Source: Candidatus Wallbacteria bacterium (GTDB lineage: Bacteria > Muiribacteriota > JAQTZZ01). From it: a stretch of DNA of 64,000 nt. The DNA lies in contig JAQTZZ010000013.1 in NCBI GenBank assembly GCA_028687545.1, positions 1-64,000 of the forward strand, read 5' to 3'. A program made the position numbers and the translations under genes. The notes under the pieces are model-generated. The model searched no databases. It saw nothing but the letters and a program-made list of their open reading frames with translations, and was not told the DNA's origin. Numbering within the stretch: the stretch's first letter is position 1; every line of letters starts with the position of its first letter. Below, one piece after another: positions 27,401-37,682 of the stretch.

Positions 27401-29653
27401 ATGAAGATAAGGCAATTTTTCAGCTTTTCAGTGATCTGGATTCTGACTGCGGTTTTAATCACTTTGTCTGCAGCTTCCTCTGAGGAAAACAAGAAGTTTC
27501 CCATTCTTTACACAGGCAAGCTTCCTGATCATCAAAAGATCGTGGCCAGGACCGAAATTGATACCCATTACCTGCAGGAGCGGGTTGCAGACCTGCTGAA
27601 GGACCAGAAAATCGGCGAGAACGACTACCAGCTCCAGCTTTTCTCCGAATCAGGGGATCTGGTAATCCGTGCCGGGAATGAAAAGATCAGGGACCAGGTT
27701 CTCGAGATTCTCAGAAACGTGGAAAAGTATTATTACACTGTCATCCAGACCAAAACCATTGCGCTCCATTATGCCAATGCAGTGGAACTGGCAGAACTTC
27801 TCAGCAATATTTACAACCCCAAAACTTACATACAGCAGGATGACGGCCAGTTCTTCGTCAAACGTGACCCCTCAGGGATCGACATCTCGCCTGACAACCG
27901 GACCAACTCGATCGTGGTGACTGCTCCGCTCAATCTGATTAATAACCTCCAGGAGACTGTCGCTTCCCTGGATCGACATACCACACAGGTGTTGATCAAG
28001 GTTCTGATCGCGGAAGTCTCACTTGACGAGAATAACCAGTTCGGGGTGGAATGGAATTTCACTGATGGCACATTTCTGGGGAATGACGCCAGCAAGGGCA
28101 AATCAGTGGTCGATTTTGGCTATCAGTCCCAGACCAGCCAGGATGACCTGCTGGGATTAAAGTACAGCGTGCTTTCCGCTGACAGGCTGAAAGCCTTGCT
28201 GCAGATGCTTAAAACCACCAGCAAGATCGATGTTCTCTCCTCTCCGCAGCTTGTGACCTCAGACAACAGCCACGGTTATTTTCAGGAGTCTGTCCGGATC
28301 CCGGTGCTCAAAACCACAGCTACAGCGACAGGAGTGATCAGCACTTCAGTCGAGTACCAGGAAATCGGAATCAAGCTGGAAGTCACACCCAAGATCAATG
28401 TCGACGATTACATCAAGCTCGACGTGGAGCAGACGATCCAGAATATTCTCGAATCAGCCACTGTGCAGAATGCACCTACTTTTTCCAACCGCGTTGTCCA
28501 TACCAGTGTACTGGCTAAAGACGGCAATACAGTAATCATCGGAGGCATGCTTAAGAATAATGAGTCTGTGACCCGCAGGAAGGTCCCTGTTCTCGGGGAC
28601 GCTCCCCTGATCAAAAATGCTTTCCGCAGGAACTTCAAGACTTCCCAGAAGACAGAGCTGATGGTTTTCATCACTCCCAAGATCATCAGGACGGATAAGA
28701 CAATCCAGGAAACAGTAGCAGATTTGAATGCCCCCAGACTGAAAGAAAAACTGGAGAATTCTTCCAGGGATTACTTTGCACTGAGGGAAGAGGCGGGCAG
28801 CAAAGAGATCAAGGTCACTGACGTGGGGGAAGACAGGGTCGTGATCAATGCAGGAAAGGCCGACAATGTCGGGAACAAGGACGAATTCATTCTGGTGCGG
28901 CCCAGCAAGGAATATTACCATCCCCAGACCAACCAGTTGATCGCTGTTGACGAGCTGGAAATCGGCAGGATCAGGATCGAAACCGTCAGTGATAAGACAT
29001 CGATCTGCAACATCCTCTATCTGAACAAGGACGAGAAAGTGCAGCCTGGCGATCTGGTCAGGCCCTCGGCAGGCATGGATTTCGACAGTTTCAAGATGAT
29101 TTCCACTGATTTTTCACTGAAATTCCTGGCAGACAGGCTGCAATGCGGGATAATTTGCGAAGTGCAGAACAGTACCAATTCTCCGCAGATCAAGACGGAA
29201 TTTCCCTGGAAAACCAATGAAGTGCAGTTTTCGATAAAATCCGGAGAGGTTTTTGCCCCTCTCAAATCAGTCTGGAAAGGAGACAGGTACGAAATCTTCT
29301 TCGACAATGTGGTCGAGCCCTTGGAAATTATCAACCTGAAAGTCACTTATTCCCTGCCTATGGACGAGACTGAAGTACTCAATGAGCAGATTAACAATTC
29401 CGAAGCTTATGCCAGGTTCCATTCTTTTGTCGGAGGCAGTACGGGAAATTACCAGCTTTCGATTTCAGCCTGGTTCAGGGGACGCCTGATACTTAGAAAT
29501 TTCGATATTCCTCCGGCAGTGATCGACAATCCTGACGGAAGCTGCACTCTTGTCTGGACCCATCTGGGGTCGGTCCAGTCAGTGGAAGGACAGTTCAGAT
29601 ACGCTGAACCTGAAAAGCTGCTCAAAGCTCTGAAACAGGTAAAAAAACCTTGA
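27401..29653 (+). CDS. Secretin (type II/IV-like outer-membrane channel), copy 1
   Basis: 750 residues from the ATG at 27401; a TTG at 27389 would add four. A signal peptide is followed by N-domains of the secretin_N type (TIALHYANAVELAELLSNIY..., RTNSIVVTAP). The secretin core shows VLIKVLIAEVSLDE and the signature VIIGGMLKNNESVTRRKVPVLGDAPLI...FRR, ending in ELMVFITPKII near residue 430. Beyond the usual end it carries ~320 extra residues, including a beta domain (VVINAGKADNVGNKDEF...VQPGDLVRP) resembling the C-terminal domain of FlgT-like proteins. No secretion ATPase or inner-membrane gene is adjacent. It overlaps the next secretin by 4 bp. Confidence 0.85.
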   Translation: MKIRQFFSFSVIWILTAVLITLSAASSEENKKFPILYTGKLPDHQKIVARTEIDTHYLQERVADLLKDQKIGENDYQLQLFSESGDLVIRAGNEKIRDQVLEILRNVEKYYYTVIQTKTIALHYANAVELAELLSNIYNPKTYIQQDDGQFFVKRDPSGIDISPDNRTNSIVVTAPLNLINNLQETVASLDRHTTQVLIKVLIAEVSLDENNQFGVEWNFTDGTFLGNDASKGKSVVDFGYQSQTSQDDLLGLKYSVLSADRLKALLQMLKTTSKIDVLSSPQLVTSDNSHGYFQESVRIPVLKTTATATGVISTSVEYQEIGIKLEVTPKINVDDYIKLDVEQTIQNILESATVQNAPTFSNRVVHTSVLAKDGNTVIIGGMLKNNESVTRRKVPVLGDAPLIKNAFRRNFKTSQKTELMVFITPKIIRTDKTIQETVADLNAPRLKEKLENSSRDYFALREEAGSKEIKVTDVGEDRVVINAGKADNVGNKDEFILVRPSKEYYHPQTNQLIAVDELEIGRIRIETVSDKTSICNILYLNKDEKVQPGDLVRPSAGMDFDSFKMISTDFSLKFLADRLQCGIICEVQNSTNSPQIKTEFPWKTNEVQFSIKSGEVFAPLKSVWKGDRYEIFFDNVVEPLEIINLKVTYSLPMDETEVLNEQINNSEAYARFHSFVGGSTGNYQLSISAWFRGRLILRNFDIPPAVIDNPDGSCTLVWTHLGSVQSVEGQFRYAEPEKLLKALKQVKKP

Positions 29654-31890
29654 GGACAATCATCGCCCTTTTATTACTGTTCATCCAGTGCGCTTCAGCG
29701 GAGGACCTGCCTGCAGTCCTGCATGGAAAGCTCGTGGAACTGGGAAAATCCTATACAAGGACTTCAGCAGGGAACAGCGGGATTCTCGAACGGGTGAAAA
29801 CGATCCTCGCTAAAAAAGGCATTGCAGAAAGCGAATACAGGATTGAACTTTATCCCGAATCCGTGGATGTGCTGATCAGGGCTAAGAACGACAAGATCAG
29901 GGACGAAGTCTATTATACTTTCCATGATGTGGAAATCTATTATTTCGGCTCTGTCCAGACCAGGACTTTTACACTTCAGTATGCTTCTGCCAAGGACGTG
30001 GCTGCCACGCTGAGCAATATCTATGCCCCGCTTTCCTTTTCCCAGCAGGACGGAAAAACTGTAATCAGGAGGCAGGATGCCCAGAATGACGTGTCAGCCG
30101 ACTTGCGCACCAATTCCCTGGTGGTGACTGCCCCGCCCTGCGTGATGGACGGCATCAGAGAAACGATCCTGGCCCTTGACAGGCGTACGACACAGGTGAT
30201 GATCAAAGTGCTGATTGCCGAGGTCTCCCTTGATGAGTCCAGCCAGTTCGGGATTGAATGGAACATGCTGGACAGCTCTCTTTTCGGCGGAGAAAAGGAA
30301 ACCACCAACACTAAAATCGATTTCGGAAACCAGACCCAGGACAAGCAGGATGAGCTGATGGGTTTGAAGTATTCCATACTGAGGGAAGACAAAATGCGGG
30401 CCATGCTGCAGGCCCTGCAATCCTCCTCCAGAATCGACGTGCTTTCATCGCCCCAGCTGGTGACAGCCAACAACAATCAAGCTTATTTCGAAGAAACAGT
30501 CAAGGTGCCGGTCGAGAACACCACCACTACTGCTACAGGTGTAATCAACACTTCCATAGATTACCAGGAGATCGGGATCAAGCTCAATGTGCGGCCGCAG
30601 GTCAATCCGGATGAAAACATCATGCTGGACGTTGAACAAACCATTCAGAATATTCTGACCTTTACTAATGTCCAGAATGCTCCCACTTTTTCCAACAGGG
30701 TGGTGAAGACCAAAGTGCTGGCCAGGGACGGCCACACAGTCGTGATCGGCGGCCTGCTGAAAGACAATGTCACCATCAACCGGAAAAAAGTTCCCCTGCT
30801 AGGCGACCTGCCGCTTGTCAAGGACGCGTTCAGAAGAAACACCAGAGAGACCAGCAAAACCGAACTGATGGTATTCATCACACCACAGATTTTCAAGACA
30901 GATATGAAAATGGAAGAGGTCATTCCCAAGCTGCATACTCCTGAACTCAAGGAAAAACTCAGTAAAATCTCAGATGATTTCCTGACAATCAGGGAATCAG
31001 AAGGGCCAAGGGAATTCTATGTGATCGATGTCAACGGAGATGAACTGCTTCTAAATCTCCGTAAAAGCGACGAAGTGCGGATCGGAAGCGAATTCAGAGT
31101 GGTCAGGCCCGGGCAGCAGTACTTTGATCAGAAAACCAACCGGATGGTGACAGGAGAAGAGCAGAAAATCGCCAGGATCAAAATCATGTCGATCAGGGAA
31201 AGCACTTCACTGGCATCTGTGATCTTCGTAATGGAAGGCGAAAAAATCCAAAAAGGGGACCGGGTGCGGCGCCCTGACGACAGCAATTTCGCTTTCAGCG
31301 AGTTCAAGGTGCAGGAACTGGAGATAAAGCTTGATCTCAGGCTGGATAGCACCGCAAAATTGATCGCTGTCCTGAAACTGAAGAATATCAGCAGTTTTCC
31401 TGCGATGAAAACAGAAGAACAGGAGGGAACCTCCGGTGAAGTCAATCTCTCCATTAAAAAAGGTGAAGAATGGATTCCTTTAAAGACTGTCAGAACATCT
31501 CCGGCAGAAGACAGTTATAAAGGTATGATCTATTTCAACCGCTGGATTCAACCCGGTGAAGAGTTCAGCATGAAGATCGAATATGTCGCAGCAGCCGGAG
31601 CGTTTTGTAACGTCAAAGAGAAATGCCTTACGGAAATCAAAGACCTGAGCAGCTTCGATCCTTTTGAGATGAATTTTGGTCCATATTCCGATGACTGCAA
31701 GGTCAATGTGGTAATCCATAATCCTGGAGAACTGCTGGTGCGTGACTTTGATTTCAAGCCATTTGTGATGACACACTCCGATAAAACCACTTCCCTGATC
31801 TGGACCCATATCGGGGCCCCATTGAGAATAAAGGGCAAAACCAGATTCAAGGACCCGCAAGCAGTCTTGAAAAACTTACTTGAACAATAA
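29650..31890 (+). CDS. Secretin (type II/IV-like outer-membrane channel), copy 2
   Basis: 746 residues, collinear with copy 1 and clearly a tandem duplicate that has diverged. It starts with TTG inside the stop region of copy 1 and has a signal peptide (MRTIIALLLLFIQCASA). Secretin landmarks are VMIKVLIAEVSLDE and VVIGGLLKDNVTINRKKVPLLGDLPLV, with ELMVFITPQIF closing the core. The same C-terminal extension is kept (LRKSDEVRIGSEFRVV...IQKGDRVRRP). Two secretin paralogs in one operon may form mixed rings or serve two machines. A radical SAM gene begins right after it. Confidence 0.85.
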   Translation: MRTIIALLLLFIQCASAEDLPAVLHGKLVELGKSYTRTSAGNSGILERVKTILAKKGIAESEYRIELYPESVDVLIRAKNDKIRDEVYYTFHDVEIYYFGSVQTRTFTLQYASAKDVAATLSNIYAPLSFSQQDGKTVIRRQDAQNDVSADLRTNSLVVTAPPCVMDGIRETILALDRRTTQVMIKVLIAEVSLDESSQFGIEWNMLDSSLFGGEKETTNTKIDFGNQTQDKQDELMGLKYSILREDKMRAMLQALQSSSRIDVLSSPQLVTANNNQAYFEETVKVPVENTTTTATGVINTSIDYQEIGIKLNVRPQVNPDENIMLDVEQTIQNILTFTNVQNAPTFSNRVVKTKVLARDGHTVVIGGLLKDNVTINRKKVPLLGDLPLVKDAFRRNTRETSKTELMVFITPQIFKTDMKMEEVIPKLHTPELKEKLSKISDDFLTIRESEGPREFYVIDVNGDELLLNLRKSDEVRIGSEFRVVRPGQQYFDQKTNRMVTGEEQKIARIKIMSIRESTSLASVIFVMEGEKIQKGDRVRRPDDSNFAFSEFKVQELEIKLDLRLDSTAKLIAVLKLKNISSFPAMKTEEQEGTSGEVNLSIKKGEEWIPLKTVRTSPAEDSYKGMIYFNRWIQPGEEFSMKIEYVAAAGAFCNVKEKCLTEIKDLSSFDPFEMNFGPYSDDCKVNVVIHNPGELLVRDFDFKPFVMTHSDKTTSLIWTHIGAPLRIKGKTRFKDPQAVLKNLLEQ

Positions 31891-31906
31891 GGGGAGCTTT
31901 CAAGAT

Positions 31907-33028
31907 TTGACTGAGAAAATTCCATCCCTTTACAGAGAACTGGAGCTGCAGATCGGTTTTACCGACTTCTGCGATCTCAATTGCCGGATGTGCGTGCAGT
32001 CATTTGACAGATTTGGAGTTTACGGGAAAGAGGAATTGAAATTAGCAACTCTGCATCAGGGGAAGAAAGGCTTCATTTCCGAAAAACTCCTATCTAAAAT
32101 AGTTGATGATCTCGAAAAATCGCAGCTGGATTTTCGTTTTATTCTTCTCCACTGGCTGGGTGAGAGTCTGCTTCATCCGGAATTCCCGCTCTTTCTGAAG
32201 GCTCTTTCGAAAATCAGATTCTCCGGAGAATTCATGCTCTTCACCAATGCTTTGCAGCTTTCGGAAAAAACAGGGAAAGAAATCCGGAATATCTTTACTG
32301 AGTCAGGCCATAAAATGATTCTGGTCTTCTCCCTGGATGCTTTCTCTCCAAAGACCTTCAGCCTGATCAAAGGAGCTGCCGACTTCAACGTGATTCTGCA
32401 TAACATCAAAAATTTCATTACTAAATTCGACCTGCCAAACTTCAGATACATCTTCCGGTTTTTAGTCTTACGTGAAAATTTCAGGGAAGCGGAAAAATTC
32501 CTGGAATTCTGGAAACATTTTGTTTCCGGTGAACTGGGGTCAACCGATCTGGCAGTTAGCTTTAATGAGGAAAAGCCCAGGGACATAGGGAATAAATTCA
32601 TCATCAACTTCAGACGCGCCGCTGCGATCATGCAGGAGGAAATGGAGCTTCTTCATAAGGAAACCGTGGTCAGGCTGGGGTTGGTACAGAACCAGCCAGG
32701 CAGGATCACTGATTTCGGAGATCTGATTTCAGGGGAAACCGTGAGGCCTCCCTGCCCGGCTCCATTCAGAACCCCGGTAATTCATTGGGACGGCCGGGTT
32801 ACTGCCTGCTGCGCAGACAGCGAACTTGAGCTCTGCCATGGGAATCTGGAAAAAAGCACTTTTTCGGACATATTTCTTAGTGATCAAGCCGGACTGTTAA
32901 GAAAAGCGCATCTTTTCAACCGGAAATTACCTCCGCGTTGTGAGCGCTGCGGAAATCTGATGGGGAAAGGACTCAGCTGGAGTCAGATCACTGAACTGAA
33001 ATCATTTTATTCTGAATCGCAACCCTAA
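31907..33028 (+). CDS. Radical SAM protein with SPASM-type C-terminus
   Basis: About 373 residues from the TTG at 31907, placed ten bases after an AAGGGGAG ribosome site; an upstream TTG at 31880 would overlap the secretin gene. The CDLNCRMC motif (Cx3Cx2C) binds the radical SAM 4Fe-4S cluster. The C-terminus has VTACCADSE...CHGN and CERCGN, a SPASM-like arrangement for auxiliary clusters. SPASM proteins usually modify ribosomal peptides or proteins. No short precursor gene was recognised next to it, so the target is unknown. Adjacent secretins may be related by transcription only. argG follows after ~20 bp. Confidence 0.8.
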   Translation: MTEKIPSLYRELELQIGFTDFCDLNCRMCVQSFDRFGVYGKEELKLATLHQGKKGFISEKLLSKIVDDLEKSQLDFRFILLHWLGESLLHPEFPLFLKALSKIRFSGEFMLFTNALQLSEKTGKEIRNIFTESGHKMILVFSLDAFSPKTFSLIKGAADFNVILHNIKNFITKFDLPNFRYIFRFLVLRENFREAEKFLEFWKHFVSGELGSTDLAVSFNEEKPRDIGNKFIINFRRAAAIMQEEMELLHKETVVRLGLVQNQPGRITDFGDLISGETVRPPCPAPFRTPVIHWDGRVTACCADSELELCHGNLEKSTFSDIFLSDQAGLLRKAHLFNRKLPPRCERCGNLMGKGLSWSQITELKSFYSESQP

Positions 33029-33049
33029 AGATTTGAATCAGGAGGAAAC

Positions 33050-34324
33050 ATGGATAATGGGAAAAAAGTAGTTCTCGCTTACAGCGGAGGTTTGGACACA
33101 TCCGTAATTTTAAAATGGCTGGTGGAAAAGGGATTTGAGGTGATCTGCTTTGTGGCAGATGTAGGACAGAGAGAGGATTTTGATGCAGTCCGGGATAAAG
33201 CCGTGAAGACTGGAGCTTCAAAGGTCAGGATCCTTGACTTGAAAAAAGAGTTCGTCACTGATTTTATTTTTCCGGCTCTGTGGGGTAATGCAATCTATGA
33301 AGGACGATACCTGCTCGGTACTTCCCTGGCCCGGCCGCTGATCGGGAAATACATGACAGAAACCGCCAGAAACGAAGGTGCAGGATACATCTCTCATGGA
33401 GCAACCGGCAAGGGCAATGATCAGGTGCGCTTTGAGCTGACCTGCTTCGCGCTGGATCCGAAAATCAAAGTCATAGCTCCCTGGAAGGACCCGGAGTTCC
33501 TTTCTGCATTCAATGGGAGGAGTGATCTGATCGCATATGCTGAAAAGCATGGGATCCAGGTCAAAGCGCAGATTTCCAAACCTTACAGTGAAGATGAGAA
33601 TCTGATGCACATCAGCCATGAGGCCGGAATACTGGAAGATCCAGGGTTCCCGGCTCCGGAAAATGTATACAGTCTGACAGAGTCACCCAGAAATGCACCG
33701 GATTGTGAAACCAGGATTGAAATTCAGTTCAGGGATGGCAACCCGGTACTGCTGAAAAACCTGGAAGACGGAACCGAAAAGCAAGATCCGCTGGCTCTGT
33801 TTTGCTGTCTGAATGAACTTGGAGCCAGAAACGGAGTGGGAAGGCTGGACATGGTTGAAAACCGTTTTGTGGGTATCAAATCACGAGGTGTTTACGAAAC
33901 TCCAGGAGGCACCATCCTCTGGGCTGCACATAGAGACCTGGAATGCATTGCTATGGACAAGGAAGTGATGCGTCTGCGGGACATGCTTTCCCCGAAGTTT
34001 TCTGAGCTCATCTACAACGGCTTCTGGTTCTCCCCGGAAATGGATTTCCTGCTGGCTGCGTTCTCCAAGTGCCAGGAAGCCATCGACGGCATAGTTACTG
34101 TCAGCCTGTACAAAGGGAATGCTTATGTTACCTCAAGAAAGTCTCCGACTTCCCTTTACAATCAGGACCTGTCCAGCATGGAAGTTGAGGGAGGCTTTGA
34201 CCAGACGGATTCCAGGGGATTCATCAATATCAATGCGCTGCGGCTCAAAGCCCACAATCTGGTGCTCAGGAGCACTGACCCATATGGCTGGCGCAAAACG
34301 CTCACTTCCAGGAGCGGAAAATGA
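33050..34324 (+). CDS. argG: Argininosuccinate synthase
   Basis: 424 residues, slightly longer than the usual ~400. It catalyses ATP-dependent joining of citrulline and aspartate in arginine biosynthesis. The N-terminal PP-loop [10 protein letters not shown] is diagnostic, as are [11 protein letters not shown]-type (here [16 protein letters not shown]) and APWKDPEF. A strong AGGAGG ribosome site precedes the ATG. Its last four bases overlap the argH start (ATGA), so the two are translated from one message. No other arginine genes are visible in the window. Confidence 0.96.
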   Translation: MDNGKKVVLAYSGGLDTSVILKWLVEKGFEVICFVADVGQREDFDAVRDKAVKTGASKVRILDLKKEFVTDFIFPALWGNAIYEGRYLLGTSLARPLIGKYMTETARNEGAGYISHGATGKGNDQVRFELTCFALDPKIKVIAPWKDPEFLSAFNGRSDLIAYAEKHGIQVKAQISKPYSEDENLMHISHEAGILEDPGFPAPENVYSLTESPRNAPDCETRIEIQFRDGNPVLLKNLEDGTEKQDPLALFCCLNELGARNGVGRLDMVENRFVGIKSRGVYETPGGTILWAAHRDLECIAMDKEVMRLRDMLSPKFSELIYNGFWFSPEMDFLLAAFSKCQEAIDGIVTVSLYKGNAYVTSRKSPTSLYNQDLSSMEVEGGFDQTDSRGFININALRLKAHNLVLRSTDPYGWRKTLTSRSGK

Positions 34325-35517
34325 GGCTCTGGGACAAAGGGATTGATCCGGACGCGATGGTTGCGGAGTTCACTGCCGGCAATGACCCGGAAATCGACCT
34401 TGAGATTTTGCAATTCGACTGCCAGGCTTCTGCTGCACATGCCAGGATGTTGAAAAGCCTGAACATATTTGATCAAGTCGAACTGGATGGAATTATCACA
34501 GAGCTGGATGCGATCAGGAAAGAAGCCCTGGCAGGAACTGTGACAATCCCTCCTGAAATGGAAGACTGCCATACTTATGTCGAGGACAGGCTTACCAGAG
34601 TCCTGGGCGAGCCTGGCAGGAAAATTCACACTGCCAGGTCACGTAATGATCAGGTCCTTACCGCTGTCAGACTGTATGAAAAAGACAGACTGGAAAAAAT
34701 CAGGGAATCATTATCAATCCTTTCCAGATCGCTTGAATCATTCAGCAGGAAGCACAGCGATATCCCCATGCCCGGCTATACCCATACACGCAGGGCTATG
34801 CCCTACTCAGCGGGATTGTGGGCCGGATGTTTCTTGGAAGCACTTGCCGATGATCTGACGATCGTCGCATCTGTGGCAGCCCTGATCGACAGGTCGCCGC
34901 TCGGCACAGGCGCAGGCTATGGCGTCCCCATGGAAATCGACAGGGAAATGACGGCCAGGGAACTCGGGTTTGCGGGGTTGCTTGAAAATTCCTCGTATGC
35001 CCAGCTGACCAGGGGAAAATATGAAGCTGCAGTCCTGCACGCACTTTTTCAGGTCATGCTCGACCTGAACAGAATGGCATCAGATATCATACTTTTTTCT
35101 TCGGCTGAGTTCGGTTTTTTTATCCTGCCTGAGAAACTATGCACCGGCAGTTCGATCATGCCGCAGAAAAAAAACCCGGATCTGCTGGAACTGGTCAGAG
35201 CACGGCTGCATCTGATTTCCTCCTGCGAAATTCAGGTCAGGGGGTTGATCTCAAACCTGACCAGCGGATATCACAGGGACATTCAGCTCTCCAAGGAACC
35301 TGTGATCAGGGCATTCAGGATCACACTTGACTGTCTTGCCGTAATGACAAAGATTTTCACTGAAATGTCGGTAGACAGGGAAGCCTGCCAAAAGGCTCTC
35401 ACGCCAGAGGTGTTCGCTACTGCCAGAGCGTACGAACTCGTCAGGCAGGGTATTCCGTTCCGGGAAGCCTACAGAAGAGTTGCGGCTGAGCTTAATGCAG
35501 CGGCAAAAGATTCATAA
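34321..35517 (+). CDS. argH: Argininosuccinate lyase, shorter than usual
   Basis: 398 residues against a typical 440-460. It cleaves argininosuccinate to arginine and fumarate. The family signature [16 protein letters not shown] and the substrate loop TARSRNDQV are present, with YTHTRRAMP matching the conserved substrate-binding segment (usually YTHLQ.AQP). The N-terminus starts later than the standard WGGRF opening (LWDKGIDP is a close variant), and the last ~30-40 C-terminal residues are missing. The active-site Ser loop is intact, so activity is expected. It is coupled to argG through a 4-bp overlap. Confidence 0.93.
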   Translation: MRLWDKGIDPDAMVAEFTAGNDPEIDLEILQFDCQASAAHARMLKSLNIFDQVELDGIITELDAIRKEALAGTVTIPPEMEDCHTYVEDRLTRVLGEPGRKIHTARSRNDQVLTAVRLYEKDRLEKIRESLSILSRSLESFSRKHSDIPMPGYTHTRRAMPYSAGLWAGCFLEALADDLTIVASVAALIDRSPLGTGAGYGVPMEIDREMTARELGFAGLLENSSYAQLTRGKYEAAVLHALFQVMLDLNRMASDIILFSSAEFGFFILPEKLCTGSSIMPQKKNPDLLELVRARLHLISSCEIQVRGLISNLTSGYHRDIQLSKEPVIRAFRITLDCLAVMTKIFTEMSVDREACQKALTPEVFATARAYELVRQGIPFREAYRRVAAELNAAAKDS

Positions 35518-35581
35518 CAAACTATTCTGACTGTCAAGTATATATGATATCTTAGAAGTAATTTCATAACATGGAGCCGTC

Positions 35582-36697
35582 ATGAAACCTTTCCTGCTGC
35601 TTGCCGTCATTTTATCCGGAGGGACAGCCATGGCTTTTAATGTCACTTTTTCAGTCACAGCCCCTGCAGGCACTGAAAAATTATTCATCACAGGCAACTG
35701 CCGCAATCTGGGCGACTGGAATCCTGGACAGGTGGAAATGACGAAAACAGGTCAGGTATTTCAATTCAGCACAACCCTGGAAGGGAAAATCGAGTATAAA
35801 TACACAAAAGGCAGCTGGGATGGAGTTGAAAAAGACGGAAAAGGGCAGGAAATCGGGAATCGCACTTTGGAAATAACGGCAGATATGGTCATCAAAGATG
35901 CAGTTGCCGTTTTCTCAGACACAGCAAAGGCCAAACCAAAAAAGAGCCTGACAGGCAGCATCGAATTGATCGAAACCCTGAAATACAAGCTGATTGTCTA
36001 TCTTCCTCCTGGTTATCGCAGAAGTAAAAAGAACTATCCGGTTTTTTATCTCCAGGACGGCCAGAACCTGTTTGACGCTTCCACCAGTTTCATGGGTGTG
36101 GAATGGGGCTGCGATGAAACTGCAGAGAAGCTGATCAAGCTGAAGAAAGTCGAACCATTGATTATGGTCGGTATTTACAACTCTTCTGAGCGGATCAGCG
36201 ATTATACCGCATTTCCGGATCAGAAAAACGGCGGAGGCAAGGCTGATCCATACCTTGATTTTATCGTTAAATCTGCAATGCCCTTTATCAATTCCCATTA
36301 TCGGGTAAAAAGCGGGCCTGAAAACTGCGGAATCGGCGGCAGTTCGCTCGGCGGTATTTTTTCACTTTATGCCGCTTTTTCCCATCCTGAGCTGTTCGGC
36401 AAATGCGCAGTGATCTCACCATCATTATGGTGGGCTGACCGCGCCATTCTGAAGTGGCTTTCCGGAAAAGGACCCGGGAAAATCTGGCTGGACATGGGAG
36501 ATCAGGAAGGTGAGCCTGGCGAGGAAGCCGTTCAGTCCATCCTGAATCTGCGCAGCTTAAAGGAAAAATTGATTGGCATTGGTTATGCCGAATCGGATTT
36601 AAGCTATCTGGAAGTCAAGAATGCTGCTCATAACGAAGCAGCCTGGGCTGCAAGGTTTGACAGGGTTTTAAGCTTCCTGTTTCCAGCCCTGGAATAA
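35582..36697 (+). CDS. Secreted esterase (esterase D/enterochelin-esterase type) with N-terminal CBM20-like domain
   Basis: 371 residues with a signal peptide (MKPFLLLAVILSGGTAMA). Residues ~20-110 match the starch-binding CBM20 pattern (VTFSVTAPAGTEKLFITGN, LGDWNP, YKYTKGSWDGVEKDG). The catalytic part is an alpha/beta hydrolase of the putative esterase family: VFYLQDGQNLFD, nucleophile elbow GGSSLGG around residue 255, and NAAHNEAAWAAR supplying the His. Similar proteins hydrolyse carbohydrate or siderophore esters. A GGAG ribosome site precedes the ATG. It is monocistronic and convergent with the next gene. Confidence 0.85.
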   Translation: MKPFLLLAVILSGGTAMAFNVTFSVTAPAGTEKLFITGNCRNLGDWNPGQVEMTKTGQVFQFSTTLEGKIEYKYTKGSWDGVEKDGKGQEIGNRTLEITADMVIKDAVAVFSDTAKAKPKKSLTGSIELIETLKYKLIVYLPPGYRRSKKNYPVFYLQDGQNLFDASTSFMGVEWGCDETAEKLIKLKKVEPLIMVGIYNSSERISDYTAFPDQKNGGGKADPYLDFIVKSAMPFINSHYRVKSGPENCGIGGSSLGGIFSLYAAFSHPELFGKCAVISPSLWWADRAILKWLSGKGPGKIWLDMGDQEGEPGEEAVQSILNLRSLKEKLIGIGYAESDLSYLEVKNAAHNEAAWAARFDRVLSFLFPALE

Positions 36698-36702
36698 ACA
36701 TT

Positions 36703-37611
36703 TCAATACTTCTGACCCTGCAGAATCTCCTTTTTATCCAGCAGATCCTGGAATCGTGCCAGAAACTGAGCAGGGGATAATTCGAATGATGGGGAGAGCA
36801 GAAATTCTTTCCTGTGATGCCCGTAAAGCCGCTGGATCACGATATCCGGTCTCAGATTTTGAAGGAATTCAGCCAGTAGATCCATGTATTCATCCACAGA
36901 AAACAGGTGGAACTTCTGTTTCTGATAGTCATTGCCGAGTACTGTATTCCTGAAAACATCCAGCTGCTGGATTTTCAGAAAATTCACCGGAAGTTTGGAG
37001 ATCACCCGGGCGGTCCTGATCCAGTGCTCACGAGTTTCCCAGGGAAACCCCAGGATCAGATGCAGCCCGGCCTGAATGCCTCTCACTGAGGTTTGTTCAA
37101 GAGCAGTCACCAGACACTGGAAATCATGGCCTCGATTGACCCTCGCCAGCGTATCGTCCGAAATTGAAGGCAGCCCGTATTCGAGTGTAATATCCCAGGT
37201 CCTGGCAAGCAGGGCCAGATGATCCAGTTTCCATTCGTCTACGCAATCAGGTCTGGTGCCGATGCAGAGCCCGCTGACCTGCGGCAAAGACAGTGCTTCA
37301 TTGTAAATTTTGATCAGTCGCGACAAAGGTCCGTGTGTATTGGAGCCTGACTGGAAGTAGACCAGGAATTTTTCCGGATTCTGCCTGACTCTGCTGACCA
37401 TGATCCCATGCCTGATCTGTTCAATGATTCCGAGTCTGCGCACTGATTCAGGTGCTGAAAAAGCCGATGGATCGCAGAATGTGCAGCCGCCGTGCGTGAT
37501 CGAACCATCCCGGTTGGGGCAGGAAAATTGAGCATCTACCGTGATCTTCTGCACCCGGCAGCGGTATTTTTCCCTCAGACAGGTAGAGTAATCGAGATAT
37601 CTTTTTCCCAT
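36703..37611 (-). CDS. Radical SAM protein, TIGR01212/YhcC family
   Basis: 302 residues, the family length. The N-terminus reads GKRYLDYSTCLREKYRCRVQKI and then CPNRDGS..HGGCTFC, the extended cysteine motif distinctive of YhcC/TIGR01212 proteins. Further conserved stretches are YFQSGSNTHGPL, GTRPDCV and LHLILGFPWET. Family members are distantly related to Elp3-like enzymes and lack an established reaction. It is divergent from kinase copy 4, with ~70 bp between starts, and converges with the esterase. Confidence 0.9.
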   Translation of the reverse strand: MGKRYLDYSTCLREKYRCRVQKITVDAQFSCPNRDGSITHGGCTFCDPSAFSAPESVRRLGIIEQIRHGIMVSRVRQNPEKFLVYFQSGSNTHGPLSRLIKIYNEALSLPQVSGLCIGTRPDCVDEWKLDHLALLARTWDITLEYGLPSISDDTLARVNRGHDFQCLVTALEQTSVRGIQAGLHLILGFPWETREHWIRTARVISKLPVNFLKIQQLDVFRNTVLGNDYQKQKFHLFSVDEYMDLLAEFLQNLRPDIVIQRLYGHHRKEFLLSPSFELSPAQFLARFQDLLDKKEILQGQKY

Positions 37612-37682
37612 GTCCTGTTATTTTACCATGGTTGGGAGTAGAATTAATAAGCTTTAGAGCAATTTTAGACTGCTTGAAAAAA

